DNA of 64,000 nt, taken from assembly GCF_003385495.1 (NCBI RefSeq), contig NZ_QNUH01000010.1:121261-185260 (forward strand), given 5' to 3'. The notes below the pieces were generated by a model. It was not told the DNA's origin and did no database searches. It was given only the letters and a program-made list of their open reading frames with translations. Each line of letters begins with the position of its first letter. Position 1 is the stretch's first letter. The translations under genes were made by a program, and so were the position numbers. This DNA is from Chryseobacterium elymi (GTDB lineage Bacteria > Bacteroidota > Bacteroidia > Flavobacteriales > Weeksellaceae). Shown here piece after piece: positions 1 to 8,461 of this stretch.

Positions 1-53
1 CTTATTTCAATCCTTAATTGGATATTCAAAATTACGATATTTAAGCAATAAGA

Positions 54-1229
54 CTATCTATGCTCAACATTTGTTTTTTCTATAACAAAATCTTTTGAAA
101 TTTCTTCCAAAGCTTCTGCCAAGGCATCTATCTCTGCTTTTGTCGTCATATGGCTGAATGAAATACGTAATGGCGTACAATGATCCATTTCATCCTCTGT
201 AAGTACCATCATCATCACCATGGAAGGTTTCGATGCTCCCGAAGAACATGCGCTCCCCTGCGAGATTGCAATTCCCTTCATATCCAGTTGAAGACCTATT
301 AAAGGGTTCTTGTATGGAAGTAAGGCACTTAAAACCGTGTAAAGGCTGTTTTCCTTCTCTGCACTTCTTCCGTTGAATTTGATACCCGGAATCACAGCAG
401 AAAGTCTCTCTATCGCATAGTCTTTAATCTCCTGAATATGGTTGGTATATTCTTCCATATGGTTTAGAGAAAGTTCCAATGCTTTACCAAGGCCTACGAT
501 ACCACTTACGTTCTCTGTTCCGGCTCTCAGGCTTCTTTCCTGGGGTCCACCTGTAATGATTCCCTTCATTCCGGTTGCTTTTCTGATAAAAGCAAAACCT
601 ACTCCTTTCGGTCCATGGAATTTGTGGGCACTGCATGAAGCAAAATCCACCATGATATCTGAAAAATCCAGATTCATATGTGCCATTGTCTGTACCGTAT
701 CTGAATGGAAAAGAGCATTATTGGCTTTACAAAGCTCAGCAATCTTTTTAATATCTATGATATTTCCAATCTCATTATTAGCATGCATTAAGCTTACCAG
801 GGTCTTTTTACCCGAAGCTTTTAATAATTCTTCGAGTTTATTAAGGTCAATATCACCTTTTTCATTAGGACGGATATAATTTACCTCTACTCCTTTTCTG
901 CTTTTCATATCCAGAATACTCTCAGAAACACATTTGTGCTCCAGCGGAGTACTGATGATCCTTTCCACTCCAAGGTGTTCCACACTGGATTTGATGATCA
1001 TATTATTTGATTCTGTTCCGCAAGAGGTAAAAATGATCTCTGCAGGAGTTACATGAAGATAATCAGCAACCTGTCTTCTCACATTTTCAATAAGGATCTT
1101 CGCTTCCTGTCCAAAACTATGGGTAGAAGAAGGGTTTCCGAAATTCATTTTCATGGTACCAACCATGGCATCTATGACTTCTTCTGAAAGAGGAGTTGTT
1201 GCCGCGTTATCTAAATATATTTTGTTCAT
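54..1229 (-). CDS. Cysteine desulfurase (NifS/IscS-like, class V aminotransferase fold)
   Basis: PLP enzyme that takes sulfur from L-cysteine as an enzyme-bound persulfide for Fe-S cluster or thiocofactor synthesis in the cytoplasm. The start at 1229 gives 391 residues beginning MNKIYLDNAATTPL, the usual first strand of the family; the frame is open further upstream, but that extension would run into the preceding gene. The PLP lysine is in SAHKFHGPKG (K203) and the catalytic cysteine in the mobile loop SQGSACSSG (C328). Its start lies 2 nt after the stop of the lipoprotein gene upstream, so the two are probably cotranscribed and perhaps translationally coupled. Family assignment is firm; IscS, SufS or a dedicated role cannot be separated from sequence alone. 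Confidence 0.93.
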   Translation of the reverse strand: MNKIYLDNAATTPLSEEVIDAMVGTMKMNFGNPSSTHSFGQEAKILIENVRRQVADYLHVTPAEIIFTSCGTESNNMIIKSSVEHLGVERIISTPLEHKCVSESILDMKSRKGVEVNYIRPNEKGDIDLNKLEELLKASGKKTLVSLMHANNEIGNIIDIKKIAELCKANNALFHSDTVQTMAHMNLDFSDIMVDFASCSAHKFHGPKGVGFAFIRKATGMKGIITGGPQERSLRAGTENVSGIVGLGKALELSLNHMEEYTNHIQEIKDYAIERLSAVIPGIKFNGRSAEKENSLYTVLSALLPYKNPLIGLQLDMKGIAISQGSACSSGASKPSMVMMMVLTEDEMDHCTPLRISFSHMTTKAEIDALAEALEEISKDFVIEKTNVEHR

Positions 1230-1231
1230 TT

Positions 1232-1714
1232 TTATTTTGAATATTTTAATTCTACTGAGGTAAACTGATAATCTGAAGGAACGGTAAAAATAAACCATGG
1301 GGCTGAAAGCATCTGAATTTCCATTCCGCCTGAAGGTATTTCAGGAACCTCCACATAAAGGATATTGTTTTTCACAGTGATACTTTTAATCGTATCAATC
1401 GTGTGGCTTCCCGATCTGAAGCTGCCCATATTATACAGAACTACTTTTTTGTTTTTTGGAAATTCCGGATAATTTATGGATGGTTCTTTGCCCAACTCAA
1501 CAAGACCGAAACTTCCTTTGATGACATTAAGGAATTCCTGTTCATCCTTAATGATCTTAAATCCGGCTTTGTCCGTGCCGCCTTGTGCCTCGGAAACAAG
1601 CAGTTCAGTATTTTCCTGCATCCCTGATAATTTTTGAGACGGCGTTGCTGCACAGCTCATAATGATTGCAGTACATAAAATAAGCAGTCCTTTCATTTTT
1701 AAGATTTTTATCAT
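1232..1714 (-). CDS. Lipoprotein with PrcB-like C-terminal domain
   Basis: Protein of 160 residues (154 if the second Met at 1696 is used) with a lipoprotein signal peptide; the lipobox ends in IMSC at about residue 21. The rest resembles the PrcB C-terminal domain, named after the PrcB subunit of the Treponema denticola dentilisin complex: a D/E-rich strand with a conserved pattern around FPKNKKVVLYNMG and a C-terminal segment PSGGMEIQMLSAPWFIF. Predicted to be anchored in an outer or inner membrane leaflet facing the periplasm. It sits directly before the cysteine desulfurase gene with a 2-nt gap, but no functional link is known. The PrcB assignment is from pattern memory and is moderate. 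Confidence 0.7.
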   Translation of the reverse strand: MIKILKMKGLLILCTAIIMSCAATPSQKLSGMQENTELLVSEAQGGTDKAGFKIIKDEQEFLNVIKGSFGLVELGKEPSINYPEFPKNKKVVLYNMGSFRSGSHTIDTIKSITVKNNILYVEVPEIPSGGMEIQMLSAPWFIFTVPSDYQFTSVELKYSK

Positions 1715-1720
1715 CCAAAA

Positions 1721-2308
1721 TTAGTGAAAAAATTGGTAATGACCTTCATTTGCCCATTTCAGCATCTGACGGTCCCCGGAAGTATCTCCGAAAGCGATAA
1801 TTTTATCATATTTAGAATCACTTATCTCTGCTTTTATTCTTAACAGTTTCTCCTTTCCATTGCAGTTTTTACCAATGAAATTCCCCGTAAAAATGCCGTT
1901 TTTAAACTCTGCACGGGTGGATACCAACTCCATTTTCAGTTCTTCTGCAAAAGGTTTTACCCATATATCCAGAGAAGCAGTTACCAATATGCTCTGTGTA
2001 TTATCCCTATCAATATTCTTTATAAAGTCAAGAGCATTTTCTCTTACAATCTTTGGATAATGTTGTTCAAAAAACTGTTTGGACTTCATCTCGATCTTTT
2101 CCTGTGTCTGTCCTTTCAGAATAGATCCTATAAAGCTTTTCTTTACCTTTTCAGTCTCGGCAAGCTTCAGTTTCAGGAGGATAAAAAGAGGAACATGTCT
2201 TAAAAATTGTATCCGGAATTTGGTAGAATCATAGAATTTAAGATACATAAACATTGTATCTTTATAGGTCAGGGTTCCGTCAAAATCAAAACAATACAAT
2301 TTTTTCAT
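1721..2308 (-). CDS. HAD-superfamily (subclass IB) phosphatase
   Basis: Cytoplasmic hydrolase of the SerB-like HAD-IB group, 195 residues from the ATG at 2308 (a second Met lies two codons upstream). Motif I is FDFDGTLT with the Asp nucleophile D8 and general acid D10, motif II is the Thr/Ser in LVTASLD, motif III the Lys in NGKEK, and motif IV GDTSGDRQML. It is the last gene of an operon with DprE2-, DprE1- and UbiA-like genes and starts inside or next to the stop of the DprE2-like gene. In mycobacteria, decaprenyl-phosphoryl 5-phosphoribose must be dephosphorylated between the UbiA and DprE1 steps, so this HAD enzyme is a good candidate for that step here; that is inference from context. 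Confidence 0.85.
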   Translation of the reverse strand: MKKLYCFDFDGTLTYKDTMFMYLKFYDSTKFRIQFLRHVPLFILLKLKLAETEKVKKSFIGSILKGQTQEKIEMKSKQFFEQHYPKIVRENALDFIKNIDRDNTQSILVTASLDIWVKPFAEELKMELVSTRAEFKNGIFTGNFIGKNCNGKEKLLRIKAEISDSKYDKIIAFGDTSGDRQMLKWANEGHYQFFH

Positions 2309-2313
2309 TTTCA

Positions 2314-3039
2314 CTAAAGCTTTAATTTCTTAAATATAAATTCAGGTATATTCCTGATAATCACCATAATAATACTCCATACCGGCAAAACATATGCCAC
2401 ATTCTTCTGCTTTTTAAACGCTTTGTAAATGCAGTCTGCAGCCTGTTTTGGTGTTGCGGTCAGTTTCGGATTCAAAGGCAGTCCTTCGGTCATTTTTGTA
2501 GCCATAAATCCAGGTTTTATGGTAAGAACATGTACTTTTTTCTCAAAAAGATAGTTACGGAGCCCACTAAGATACGCTGTAAAAGCCGCTTTTGCACTTC
2601 CATAGATGAAATTACTCTGCCTCCCACGGTCTCCTGCCACTGATGACAGTCCGATGATGGTTCCTGATCTTCTGCTTTCAAACTTCTGGGCAAAATAGTT
2701 CATAACGGGAACCAGCTTTGAATAATTGATGCTAATGACCCTTTCTGTATTCCTGTTATCATAAAGACCTTCTTCTGTTCCATCTCCCAAATATCCTGCA
2801 GCACAAAATAATACATTTGAAATGACATGATCAAATGTATTATAATCAATCTCCTTCATCAGATCAATTTCAATCACTTCAGACTGCTGAAGAAACTTTA
2901 CATCAATATGCCTTGCGAATCTTTCAGTAGTTTCTTTATTTGAAGTAAAAAGATAGATTTTTTCAAATTTTTCTCCTTCCTGCAGAGCCTTTTCAACAAA
3001 AGCCTGTGCCACCTCAGATGTACTTCCCAGAACTATCAT
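2314..3039 (-). CDS. Short-chain dehydrogenase, DprE2-like
   Basis: NAD(P)-dependent SDR of 241 residues. The N-terminal nucleotide-binding loop reads LGSTSEVAQAF, the relaxed glycine motif typical of DprE2-type enzymes, and the active site has Ser in GLSSVAG and the YxxxK pair in YGSAKAAF. A C-terminal hydrophobic stretch near VLPVWSIIMVIIR suggests membrane association. With DprE1 the mycobacterial enzyme epimerises decaprenyl-phosphoryl ribose to arabinose by reducing the 2-keto intermediate. Its ATG overlaps the DprE1-like stop by one base (TAATG) and its own stop overlaps the phosphatase reading frame, so it is translationally coupled on both sides. Role is inferred from operon partners plus family resemblance. 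Confidence 0.85.
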   Translation of the reverse strand: MIVLGSTSEVAQAFVEKALQEGEKFEKIYLFTSNKETTERFARHIDVKFLQQSEVIEIDLMKEIDYNTFDHVISNVLFCAAGYLGDGTEEGLYDNRNTERVISINYSKLVPVMNYFAQKFESRRSGTIIGLSSVAGDRGRQSNFIYGSAKAAFTAYLSGLRNYLFEKKVHVLTIKPGFMATKMTEGLPLNPKLTATPKQAADCIYKAFKKQKNVAYVLPVWSIIMVIIRNIPEFIFKKLKL

Positions 3040-4358
3040 TATGAATTGTTATTTATGATTCGTTTGTGCTGTAAAGACACAAATTTTGAACTTTGAATGT
3101 TTTTAAGATAATTCGTGAGTGAAGATCTGCTCATGCTGTCTTTTGTCAGATAGATTCTTCCTCCGAACTGCTGCACAATATTATCTAATTTCTCAACAAG
3201 TTTTTCCAGCTTTGAATTGACCTTAAAGTCCAGGGCCAGCGTATAGCCTTCAAACGGAAATGAATTATAAGCCTCCGGATTGTTTTTCCCGAAAAGTTTC
3301 AAGACAGCCAGAAACGAACCATTCCCACTTGCTGCAATAGTTTCAAGGATCTGTTTCATTCCTTCTTTACCTGTTTCTTTCGGAATCACCATCTGGTACT
3401 GGATGAAGCCGGCTTTTCCGTAGATCTTATTCCAATCGTTGATAGCATCCAGAGGATAAAAAAATGTTTCATAATCAACGAATGATTTAACTTCTTTTTT
3501 TGCCTGTTTTTTGTAATACAGGAGATTGAAGATCTTCACGGTTAATGCATTCAGCACAAAGCCCGGAAAATAAAAAGGAACTGTGGGCTGTAATTTTTTC
3601 TTAAGTCTTAGTGGCTGTTTTGCCATATTTTGTGGAAGCTCGTGCTGAAAAGCGTGCTCGCCTCTCATTAAAATGCTTCTTCCTAAATTTTTGCCTTTCT
3701 GAAGACAGTCGATCCATGCTACTGTATACGTCCAGTTTTCGCTTTCTTCAAAGAGTCTGAAGATTTCGTCCAGATTCTCTGCTTTTATGCTTTCCTGACG
3801 GATGTAAGCGGATTCTATATTTTTAAGCTTAAATTTTACAGTAAGAATAATTCCGGTAAGTCCCATTCCTCCAATAGTAGCCCAAAATTTATCTGAATTT
3901 TCTTCTCTGGAACAGGTAATGATATTTCCGTTTTCCGTCATCAATTTAAATTCAGTGACATATTCTGAAAAACATCCTTCTGCATGATGGTTTTTACCGT
4001 GAACATCGGAAGCAACAGCTCCTCCCACTGAAATAAATTTCGTCCCGGGAGTTACATAAAGAAAATAGCCCTGTGGTACCGAAATTTCAAGTACATCCGA
4101 AAGCAATACTCCGGATTCACATTCTATAATACCATTGAGACGATCGAAACTGATAAACTTATTTAGTTTTTTGGTAGAAAATATAGTTTCTCCCAGAGAT
4201 GCATCACCATAGCATCTTCCGTTTCCTCTTGCAATAATTTCGTTATGATTGAGTACAAATTCTTTTATTTTTTTGAAGCTGTCCTCAGATCTCATTTCTT
4301 TTTCTACCACCGGGAAATTGCCCCAGTTTGTAACTTTTTGTATGAAATTTGGCTTCAT
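3039..4358 (-). CDS. FAD-binding oxidoreductase, DprE1-like
   Basis: Flavoenzyme of 439 residues related to decaprenylphosphoryl-beta-D-ribose 2-oxidase. An N-terminal FAD_binding_4 domain includes RGNGRCYGDASLG (44-56) and GGAVASDVHGKNHH (112-125), the same signature as mycobacterial DprE1. The C-terminal part has GRIYLTKDS, where K406 aligns with the catalytic Lys418 of the M. tuberculosis enzyme. The residue aligning with Cys387, the covalent target of benzothiazinones, is Ala375 here (GYTLALDF against GWNICVDF). It overlaps the UbiA-like gene upstream by 4 nt and the DprE2-like gene downstream by 1 nt. Predicted to oxidise the ribose moiety of a polyprenyl-phosphoryl ribose at the membrane; the true substrate in flavobacteria is not shown by the sequence. 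Confidence 0.87.
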   Translation of the reverse strand: MKPNFIQKVTNWGNFPVVEKEMRSEDSFKKIKEFVLNHNEIIARGNGRCYGDASLGETIFSTKKLNKFISFDRLNGIIECESGVLLSDVLEISVPQGYFLYVTPGTKFISVGGAVASDVHGKNHHAEGCFSEYVTEFKLMTENGNIITCSREENSDKFWATIGGMGLTGIILTVKFKLKNIESAYIRQESIKAENLDEIFRLFEESENWTYTVAWIDCLQKGKNLGRSILMRGEHAFQHELPQNMAKQPLRLKKKLQPTVPFYFPGFVLNALTVKIFNLLYYKKQAKKEVKSFVDYETFFYPLDAINDWNKIYGKAGFIQYQMVIPKETGKEGMKQILETIAASGNGSFLAVLKLFGKNNPEAYNSFPFEGYTLALDFKVNSKLEKLVEKLDNIVQQFGGRIYLTKDSMSRSSLTNYLKNIQSSKFVSLQHKRIINNNS

Positions 4359-5242
4359 TTTTTAAAATAAATCTGGATTAGGAATGCGGCTACCCAAAGT
4401 ATTAAAGTGATCTGGATATATCGGTCTCTGTAAACAATTTTTGTAGGAGATTCTGTTCTGTTATATACTAATGTCTGCTGAAGATATCTTAAAAAAGCAA
4501 AGACTACAAATATGACGGTATAAAAAACTCTCTCATGAAACCGTGCCTGAACTTCAGGCGAAAGGGTAAACATAAGATAGCAGACAATGGCTAATGTAAC
4601 CGAAATAGACAATGCAATATCTGCAAACTGTACATTATATCCGTCCAGTGCTTTCCTAGTTTTCCCGGAAACCTGAGCATTAATGAGCTCTCCTCTTCTT
4701 TTTCCGATCGCTAAAACCAGTGCCAGCACAAAAGTCAGTAAGATGGCCCACTGGGAAATACCAATTCCCGTAATGTAACCTCCCGCTAAAACTCTAAACA
4801 CAAAACCTAAAGCAATAATAAAAATATCAATGATCGGAACATGCTTAAGTTTAAAGGTATAAGCAAGGTTGACTGTAATATATAATCCAATGATTGTAGC
4901 AAATTTCCATAGAGGTTCATGAAAATAAAGGCTGGCAAGAAGCACAAGGGCAGTATCAACGACAATAAGCCCTGTAAGAATTCCCAAGGCTTTGGCTTTT
5001 GAAACAGCTCCGCTTGCCAGAGGCCGCCTTCTTTTCTCAGGATGCTTTCTGTCTGCCTCAATATCATTATAGTCATTCAGGATGTAGACAACGCTCGCTG
5101 CAAGGGAAAAAATAATAAATGCAAAAATACTTTTATTAAGTAGGTTCAGATTTGTAATATTTCCGGAAAAAAACAGAGGGACGAAAACAAACAGGTTTTT
5201 CACCCATTGTTCTACACGGAGAAGTTTAAAGTATTTCTTCAT
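4355..5242 (-). CDS. UbiA-family prenyltransferase (decaprenyl-phosphate phosphoribosyltransferase-like)
   Basis: Integral membrane protein of 295 residues with about eight or nine hydrophobic segments. The first Asp-rich motif is NDYNDIEADRKHPEKR (about 56-71), followed by RRPLASG, as in the Rv3806c-type UbiA enzymes that move phosphoribose from PRPP to decaprenyl phosphate; the second acidic site is in PIIDIFIIALGF. First gene of a tightly packed operon (4-nt overlap with the DprE1-like gene). A -7 type promoter box lies just upstream at 5260-5267. The neighbours make a phosphoribosyl transfer role more likely than quinone or heme prenylation, but that is context inference. Confidence 0.85.
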   Translation of the reverse strand: MKKYFKLLRVEQWVKNLFVFVPLFFSGNITNLNLLNKSIFAFIIFSLAASVVYILNDYNDIEADRKHPEKRRRPLASGAVSKAKALGILTGLIVVDTALVLLASLYFHEPLWKFATIIGLYITVNLAYTFKLKHVPIIDIFIIALGFVFRVLAGGYITGIGISQWAILLTFVLALVLAIGKRRGELINAQVSGKTRKALDGYNVQFADIALSISVTLAIVCYLMFTLSPEVQARFHERVFYTVIFVVFAFLRYLQQTLVYNRTESPTKIVYRDRYIQITLILWVAAFLIQIYFKK

Positions 5243-5259
5243 TTATGCTATTTCGGTTA

Positions 5260-5267
5260 CAAAAATA
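5260..5267 (-). promoter_or_regulatory. Candidate -7 box upstream of the UbiA/DprE operon
   Basis: On the minus strand this reads TATTTTTG, a perfect match to the Bacteroidota -7 consensus TAnnTTTG, 17 nt before the ATG of the UbiA-like gene. No clear TTG -33 element is seen at the usual distance, so the call rests on the -7 box and position alone. Confidence 0.45.
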
Positions 5268-5300
5268 GTGAATTCAAAGTTTAACACCATAAAAATACAA

Positions 5301-5325
5301 AAAAAACCGCCGAAGCGGTCTTTAA
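5301..5325 (-). terminator. Rho-independent terminator after the OmpA-family gene
   Basis: On the minus strand a 5-bp GC-rich stem ACCGC/GCGGT closes a TTCG tetraloop and is followed by a run of eight T. It lies about 30 nt after the stop of the OmpA-family lipoprotein gene and before the UbiA operon promoter. Confidence 0.85.
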
Positions 5326-5351
5326 CGAAAATATTTATATAATAAGATTAA

Positions 5352-6041
5352 TTATTGCCCTTGCTTGGCTTCGTTAATCATTTTTTCATTAGCTGTAATG
5401 GCAAATTCCACTCTTCTGTTTTTAGCTCTTCCTTCGTCTGTATCGTTGGTAGCCACAGGCATAGCTTCTCCTTCACCTTTTGTGAACATTCTGCTGGAAG
5501 CAATTCCTTTTCTAGATAAATAAGTTTTTACAGCATCTGCTCTTCTTTGAGAAAGAGAAAGGTTGTAAGCATCTGCTCCTTTACTGTCTGTGTGGCCGTA
5601 GATATTGATATTCGTATCAGGATTATCAACAAGAACTGTAGCTAGCTTATCCAGGTTGGCCTGAGCAACAGAAGTTAAATTCGAAGAGTCAAAAGCAAAG
5701 TTCACAATGCTTTCATTCATGGTAATTTTAATACCGTCTCCTACTCTTTCTACTTCAGCTCCAGGTAAAGTTTCCTTAATTTGCTTAGCCTGCTGATCCA
5801 TTTTATTACCGATTACGTTACCCGCAACACCACCGATAATACCTCCCAATACTGCTCCTAATGCTGAATTTTTACCACTTCCTACATTATTCCCCAAGAT
5901 ACCTCCGATCACAGCTCCTGAAGCAGCACCTACTGCCGTACCTCTCTGCTGATGATTAGAATTCTGAACAGCTTCACAGCTTGTTAGCAATAATGCTGAT
6001 GATAAGAAAAGAGCGCCTATATATGTTTTATTAAATTTCAT
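5352..6041 (-). CDS. OmpA-family lipoprotein with glycine-zipper segment
   Basis: Outer-membrane lipoprotein of 229 residues that anchors the envelope to peptidoglycan. Order: signal peptide with lipobox LLTSC (cleavage before C22), a glycine-zipper region (about 36-85, repeated GGILG/GGIIGGVAG), then an OmpA C-terminal domain (about 105-220) with NIYGHTDSKGADAYN, LSQRRADAV and the peptidoglycan-contacting NRRVEF. It is followed by a strong terminator and preceded at 25 nt by the lipocalin-like gene, so both likely share one transcript. YiaD/Pal-like proteins have this architecture. Confidence 0.93.
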   Translation of the reverse strand: MKFNKTYIGALFLSSALLLTSCEAVQNSNHQQRGTAVGAASGAVIGGILGNNVGSGKNSALGAVLGGIIGGVAGNVIGNKMDQQAKQIKETLPGAEVERVGDGIKITMNESIVNFAFDSSNLTSVAQANLDKLATVLVDNPDTNINIYGHTDSKGADAYNLSLSQRRADAVKTYLSRKGIASSRMFTKGEGEAMPVATNDTDEGRAKNRRVEFAITANEKMINEAKQGQ

Positions 6042-6066
6042 TTTTTTGATATTTTATATTGATAAA

Positions 6067-6558
6067 TTATTTCATTCCTGTTCTCTGGAAGTTGTAAACA
6101 ACCTGTACTGTGCTTCCGTCAAACGGTACACTCTGTACAAGTGAAAACTGATCTGTAGACTGGTTAGTAATCATTAAAGAGTATCCTACAGTATTTTCTT
6201 TAGCTTTAGTTCCCTCAGCGATTTTTTTAAACAAGAAAGTATTGCCATCTTTTACTTCAAATTTAATTGGACGTGTAAGGCTTGGACAAGCTCCACCTCC
6301 GTTTAAAGTATAGGCACCGGTGTAGTTATTTGGAATTAATCTCCAATGACTTCCTACAAAACACTGGGCATCTGCACCTTCATCAAAAGGTTTGATTTTA
6401 AGCCCTTTTTCATAGTCTACGCTTACAATCTGCCAGTCGCCCTTTAACTTTAAGTATTCGACTCTCTGGTTTTGTGATGTTTCTGCTTTTTTCACTGAGG
6501 AACAAGACACTGCAAAAAGTGATGTTCCAATCATCCCTGCAAGTAGTAACTTTTTCAT
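6067..6558 (-). CDS. Lipocalin-like lipoprotein
   Basis: Protein of 163 residues with a lipoprotein signal peptide (lipobox AVSC, Cys at 19) and a small beta-barrel type domain starting LKGDWQIVSVDYEKG, the entry strand common to flavobacterial lipocalin-family proteins. C-terminal strands include QFSLVQSVPFDG and VVYNFQRTG. First gene of a two-gene unit with the OmpA-family lipoprotein (25-nt gap). Ligand unknown; the fold call is moderate. Confidence 0.72.
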   Translation of the reverse strand: MKKLLLAGMIGTSLFAVSCSSVKKAETSQNQRVEYLKLKGDWQIVSVDYEKGLKIKPFDEGADAQCFVGSHWRLIPNNYTGAYTLNGGGACPSLTRPIKFEVKDGNTFLFKKIAEGTKAKENTVGYSLMITNQSTDQFSLVQSVPFDGSTVQVVYNFQRTGMK

Positions 6559-6621
6559 TTTGTTGTTTATTATTTTGTTATTATAAAGTTACAAAAAACC
6601 GTGCCAAATTGAAAAATAAAA

Positions 6622-6650
6622 ACAAAAAAAGTCCGAAAATTTCGGACTTT
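6622..6650 (-). terminator. Rho-independent terminator after the S8 protease gene
   Basis: Inverted repeat GTCCGAAA/TTTCGGAC at 6631-6647 followed on the minus strand by a T run. It lies about 35 nt beyond the stop of the subtilisin-like protease gene. Confidence 0.8.
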
Positions 6651-6682
6651 AAACGCTTTCTCCTTATATACAGGAAGATATA

Positions 6683-8365
6683 TTATTTTTTAACAGCCTT
6701 TTTTACGGATTTCGCAGGTTTATTGCTGCCTGAAGATTTTCCGTCATAGAAATTAGTATAGGCATATTCTGCAGCCTTTTGAAGGTCTATAACACCTCCT
6801 GCCTGAGAATAATCAGGGAATTTGTTATCTGCATTAGAGTTGCTGCTTTTTACCAATGCTTCAATAATCTGGTAAGGCTTCAAATTAGGCATATAAGCAA
6901 GTAGTACCGCTGCGGCTCCGGCTACTACCGGTGATGCCATGGAAGTTCCCTGAAGATATTTGTATTCATTTTTAGGGACTGTAGAATAAATTTCTTCACC
7001 CGGTGCGAAAACATTTACCATTTTTTTATTGTAGTTGGAGAAATTTGCTCTAAGCTCGTTATTTCTGTTGGTACTTGCTCCCACAACCAATACGTTGTTT
7101 ACAAACGGTTTTTCATCTGCAACATTTTTAAAATTGGTAGGGAAAGCGAGGTGCTCAGCTACATCCTCATTTTCGTTACCGGCTGCTTTTACTAAAAGCA
7201 CACCTTTGTCCTCAGCATATTTGAAGGCATCCCATACTACATTTTTACCTGGAGACACCGGTTTTCCGAAACTCATGTTTAGCACTTTTGCTCCGTTATC
7301 CACCGCATATCTGATAGCGTTTGCAACGTCTTTATCTCTTTCGTCTCCGTTAGGAACGGTTCTTACAGACATGATCTTAGCTACTTTGGAAGCTATACCA
7401 TACTGTATTTCTTTGCCCTGAGGAAGACCGGCAATGATTCCCGCAACGTGTGTTCCGTGTTCGGCATCTGGTCCCTCATAGTTATTATTCCCATAATTTT
7501 TCTCAGAATAGTCATCATAGTTATCTCCTACTATTTCTTTTCTTGGCTCATAGCTCAGATCGTATTGCTTGGACTGCGGGGTAAAATGATCAATGGCTTC
7601 TTTCATTTGCTCCTTCATCAGCTTTTCGAAATCTGCAGAAGATTTTCCTTTGAATTCAGGATTTTGAGAAACCTGACTTAAAACATTAAGAGCAATAGCA
7701 TCTTTCTGATCTGTAGGCGGTTTAATTCCCTGCAAAGTTTCTGCAGTAACAGGCTTACCTGCCAACAGCTTTACCATATTGGGAATGATACTGTTTATCA
7801 TTGTGTACGTCTGCAGGTTTTGCTTTGCTTCTATACTTTTTTTGCTGAAAAGCTCTTTAGACTTCATATACATAGCAAACTCTTCGGGCATTTTCGCTTG
7901 GTTCGCTTTGTTTTTTACAGAGTCATCACCTTCGAAAACAGATTTATACTTAGCAACGACTCTTGTCACCTCCATATTGTCGATATCAATGTCGCCATTT
8001 TTACCGCCGATAAAGTTCCAGCCGTGGATGTCATCAATATATCCGTTTCCATCATCATCTTTTCCGTTTCCGGGAACTTCATTAGGATTAGACCATACAT
8101 TTTTTACAAGACCAGGATGATCAACCTGAACACCACTGTCTAAAACTCCTACAACAACAGTTTTTGGCTTAAGGCCTTTGGATTCTAAATATTTATATGC
8201 ATTTGCCGTATTTACTCCGTATACTTTTGTTGCAGAAAAATCTTTATGATACCAAGTCATCAGATCTTTATCTTCTTTCGGGTCAATGCTCTTAGCCTGT
8301 GATTCCTGAGCATAAGAGAAACTAAAGCCTGCCAGAAAAACAGCAGCTAATAATACCTTTTTCAT
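6683..8365 (-). CDS. Secreted subtilisin-like serine peptidase (S8 family)
   Basis: Protein of 560 residues with a Sec signal peptide ending near SYAQ (residue 20). The S8 catalytic triad is complete: Asp76 in GVLDSGVQVDHPG, His303 in EHGTHVAGIIAG, Ser475 in GTSMASPVVAG; the oxyanion Asn is in AAGNENED. An insertion of roughly 200 residues separates Asp and His, containing a Lys-rich helical segment, which is common in flavobacterial members. The C-terminus is short and basic (KPAKSVKKAVKK) and lacks a type IX secretion sorting domain, so it is probably periplasmic or released by another route. Single-gene transcript with its own terminator. Confidence 0.93.
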   Translation of the reverse strand: MKKVLLAAVFLAGFSFSYAQESQAKSIDPKEDKDLMTWYHKDFSATKVYGVNTANAYKYLESKGLKPKTVVVGVLDSGVQVDHPGLVKNVWSNPNEVPGNGKDDDGNGYIDDIHGWNFIGGKNGDIDIDNMEVTRVVAKYKSVFEGDDSVKNKANQAKMPEEFAMYMKSKELFSKKSIEAKQNLQTYTMINSIIPNMVKLLAGKPVTAETLQGIKPPTDQKDAIALNVLSQVSQNPEFKGKSSADFEKLMKEQMKEAIDHFTPQSKQYDLSYEPRKEIVGDNYDDYSEKNYGNNNYEGPDAEHGTHVAGIIAGLPQGKEIQYGIASKVAKIMSVRTVPNGDERDKDVANAIRYAVDNGAKVLNMSFGKPVSPGKNVVWDAFKYAEDKGVLLVKAAGNENEDVAEHLAFPTNFKNVADEKPFVNNVLVVGASTNRNNELRANFSNYNKKMVNVFAPGEEIYSTVPKNEYKYLQGTSMASPVVAGAAAVLLAYMPNLKPYQIIEALVKSSNSNADNKFPDYSQAGGVIDLQKAAEYAYTNFYDGKSSGSNKPAKSVKKAVKK

Positions 8366-8461
8366 ATGTTGATATTTATTTTTTTAGAGTCATATGCAAT
8401 CGCCATTTTCATTGGTTTATTTTCATAGAATTTTGTTAATGGCAATTTCATATTAATATAA

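Noticed and set aside
1230..1298. N-terminal extension of the cysteine desulfurase
   Set aside because: It would overlap the lipoprotein coding region and precedes the conserved family start MNKIYLDNAATTPL.
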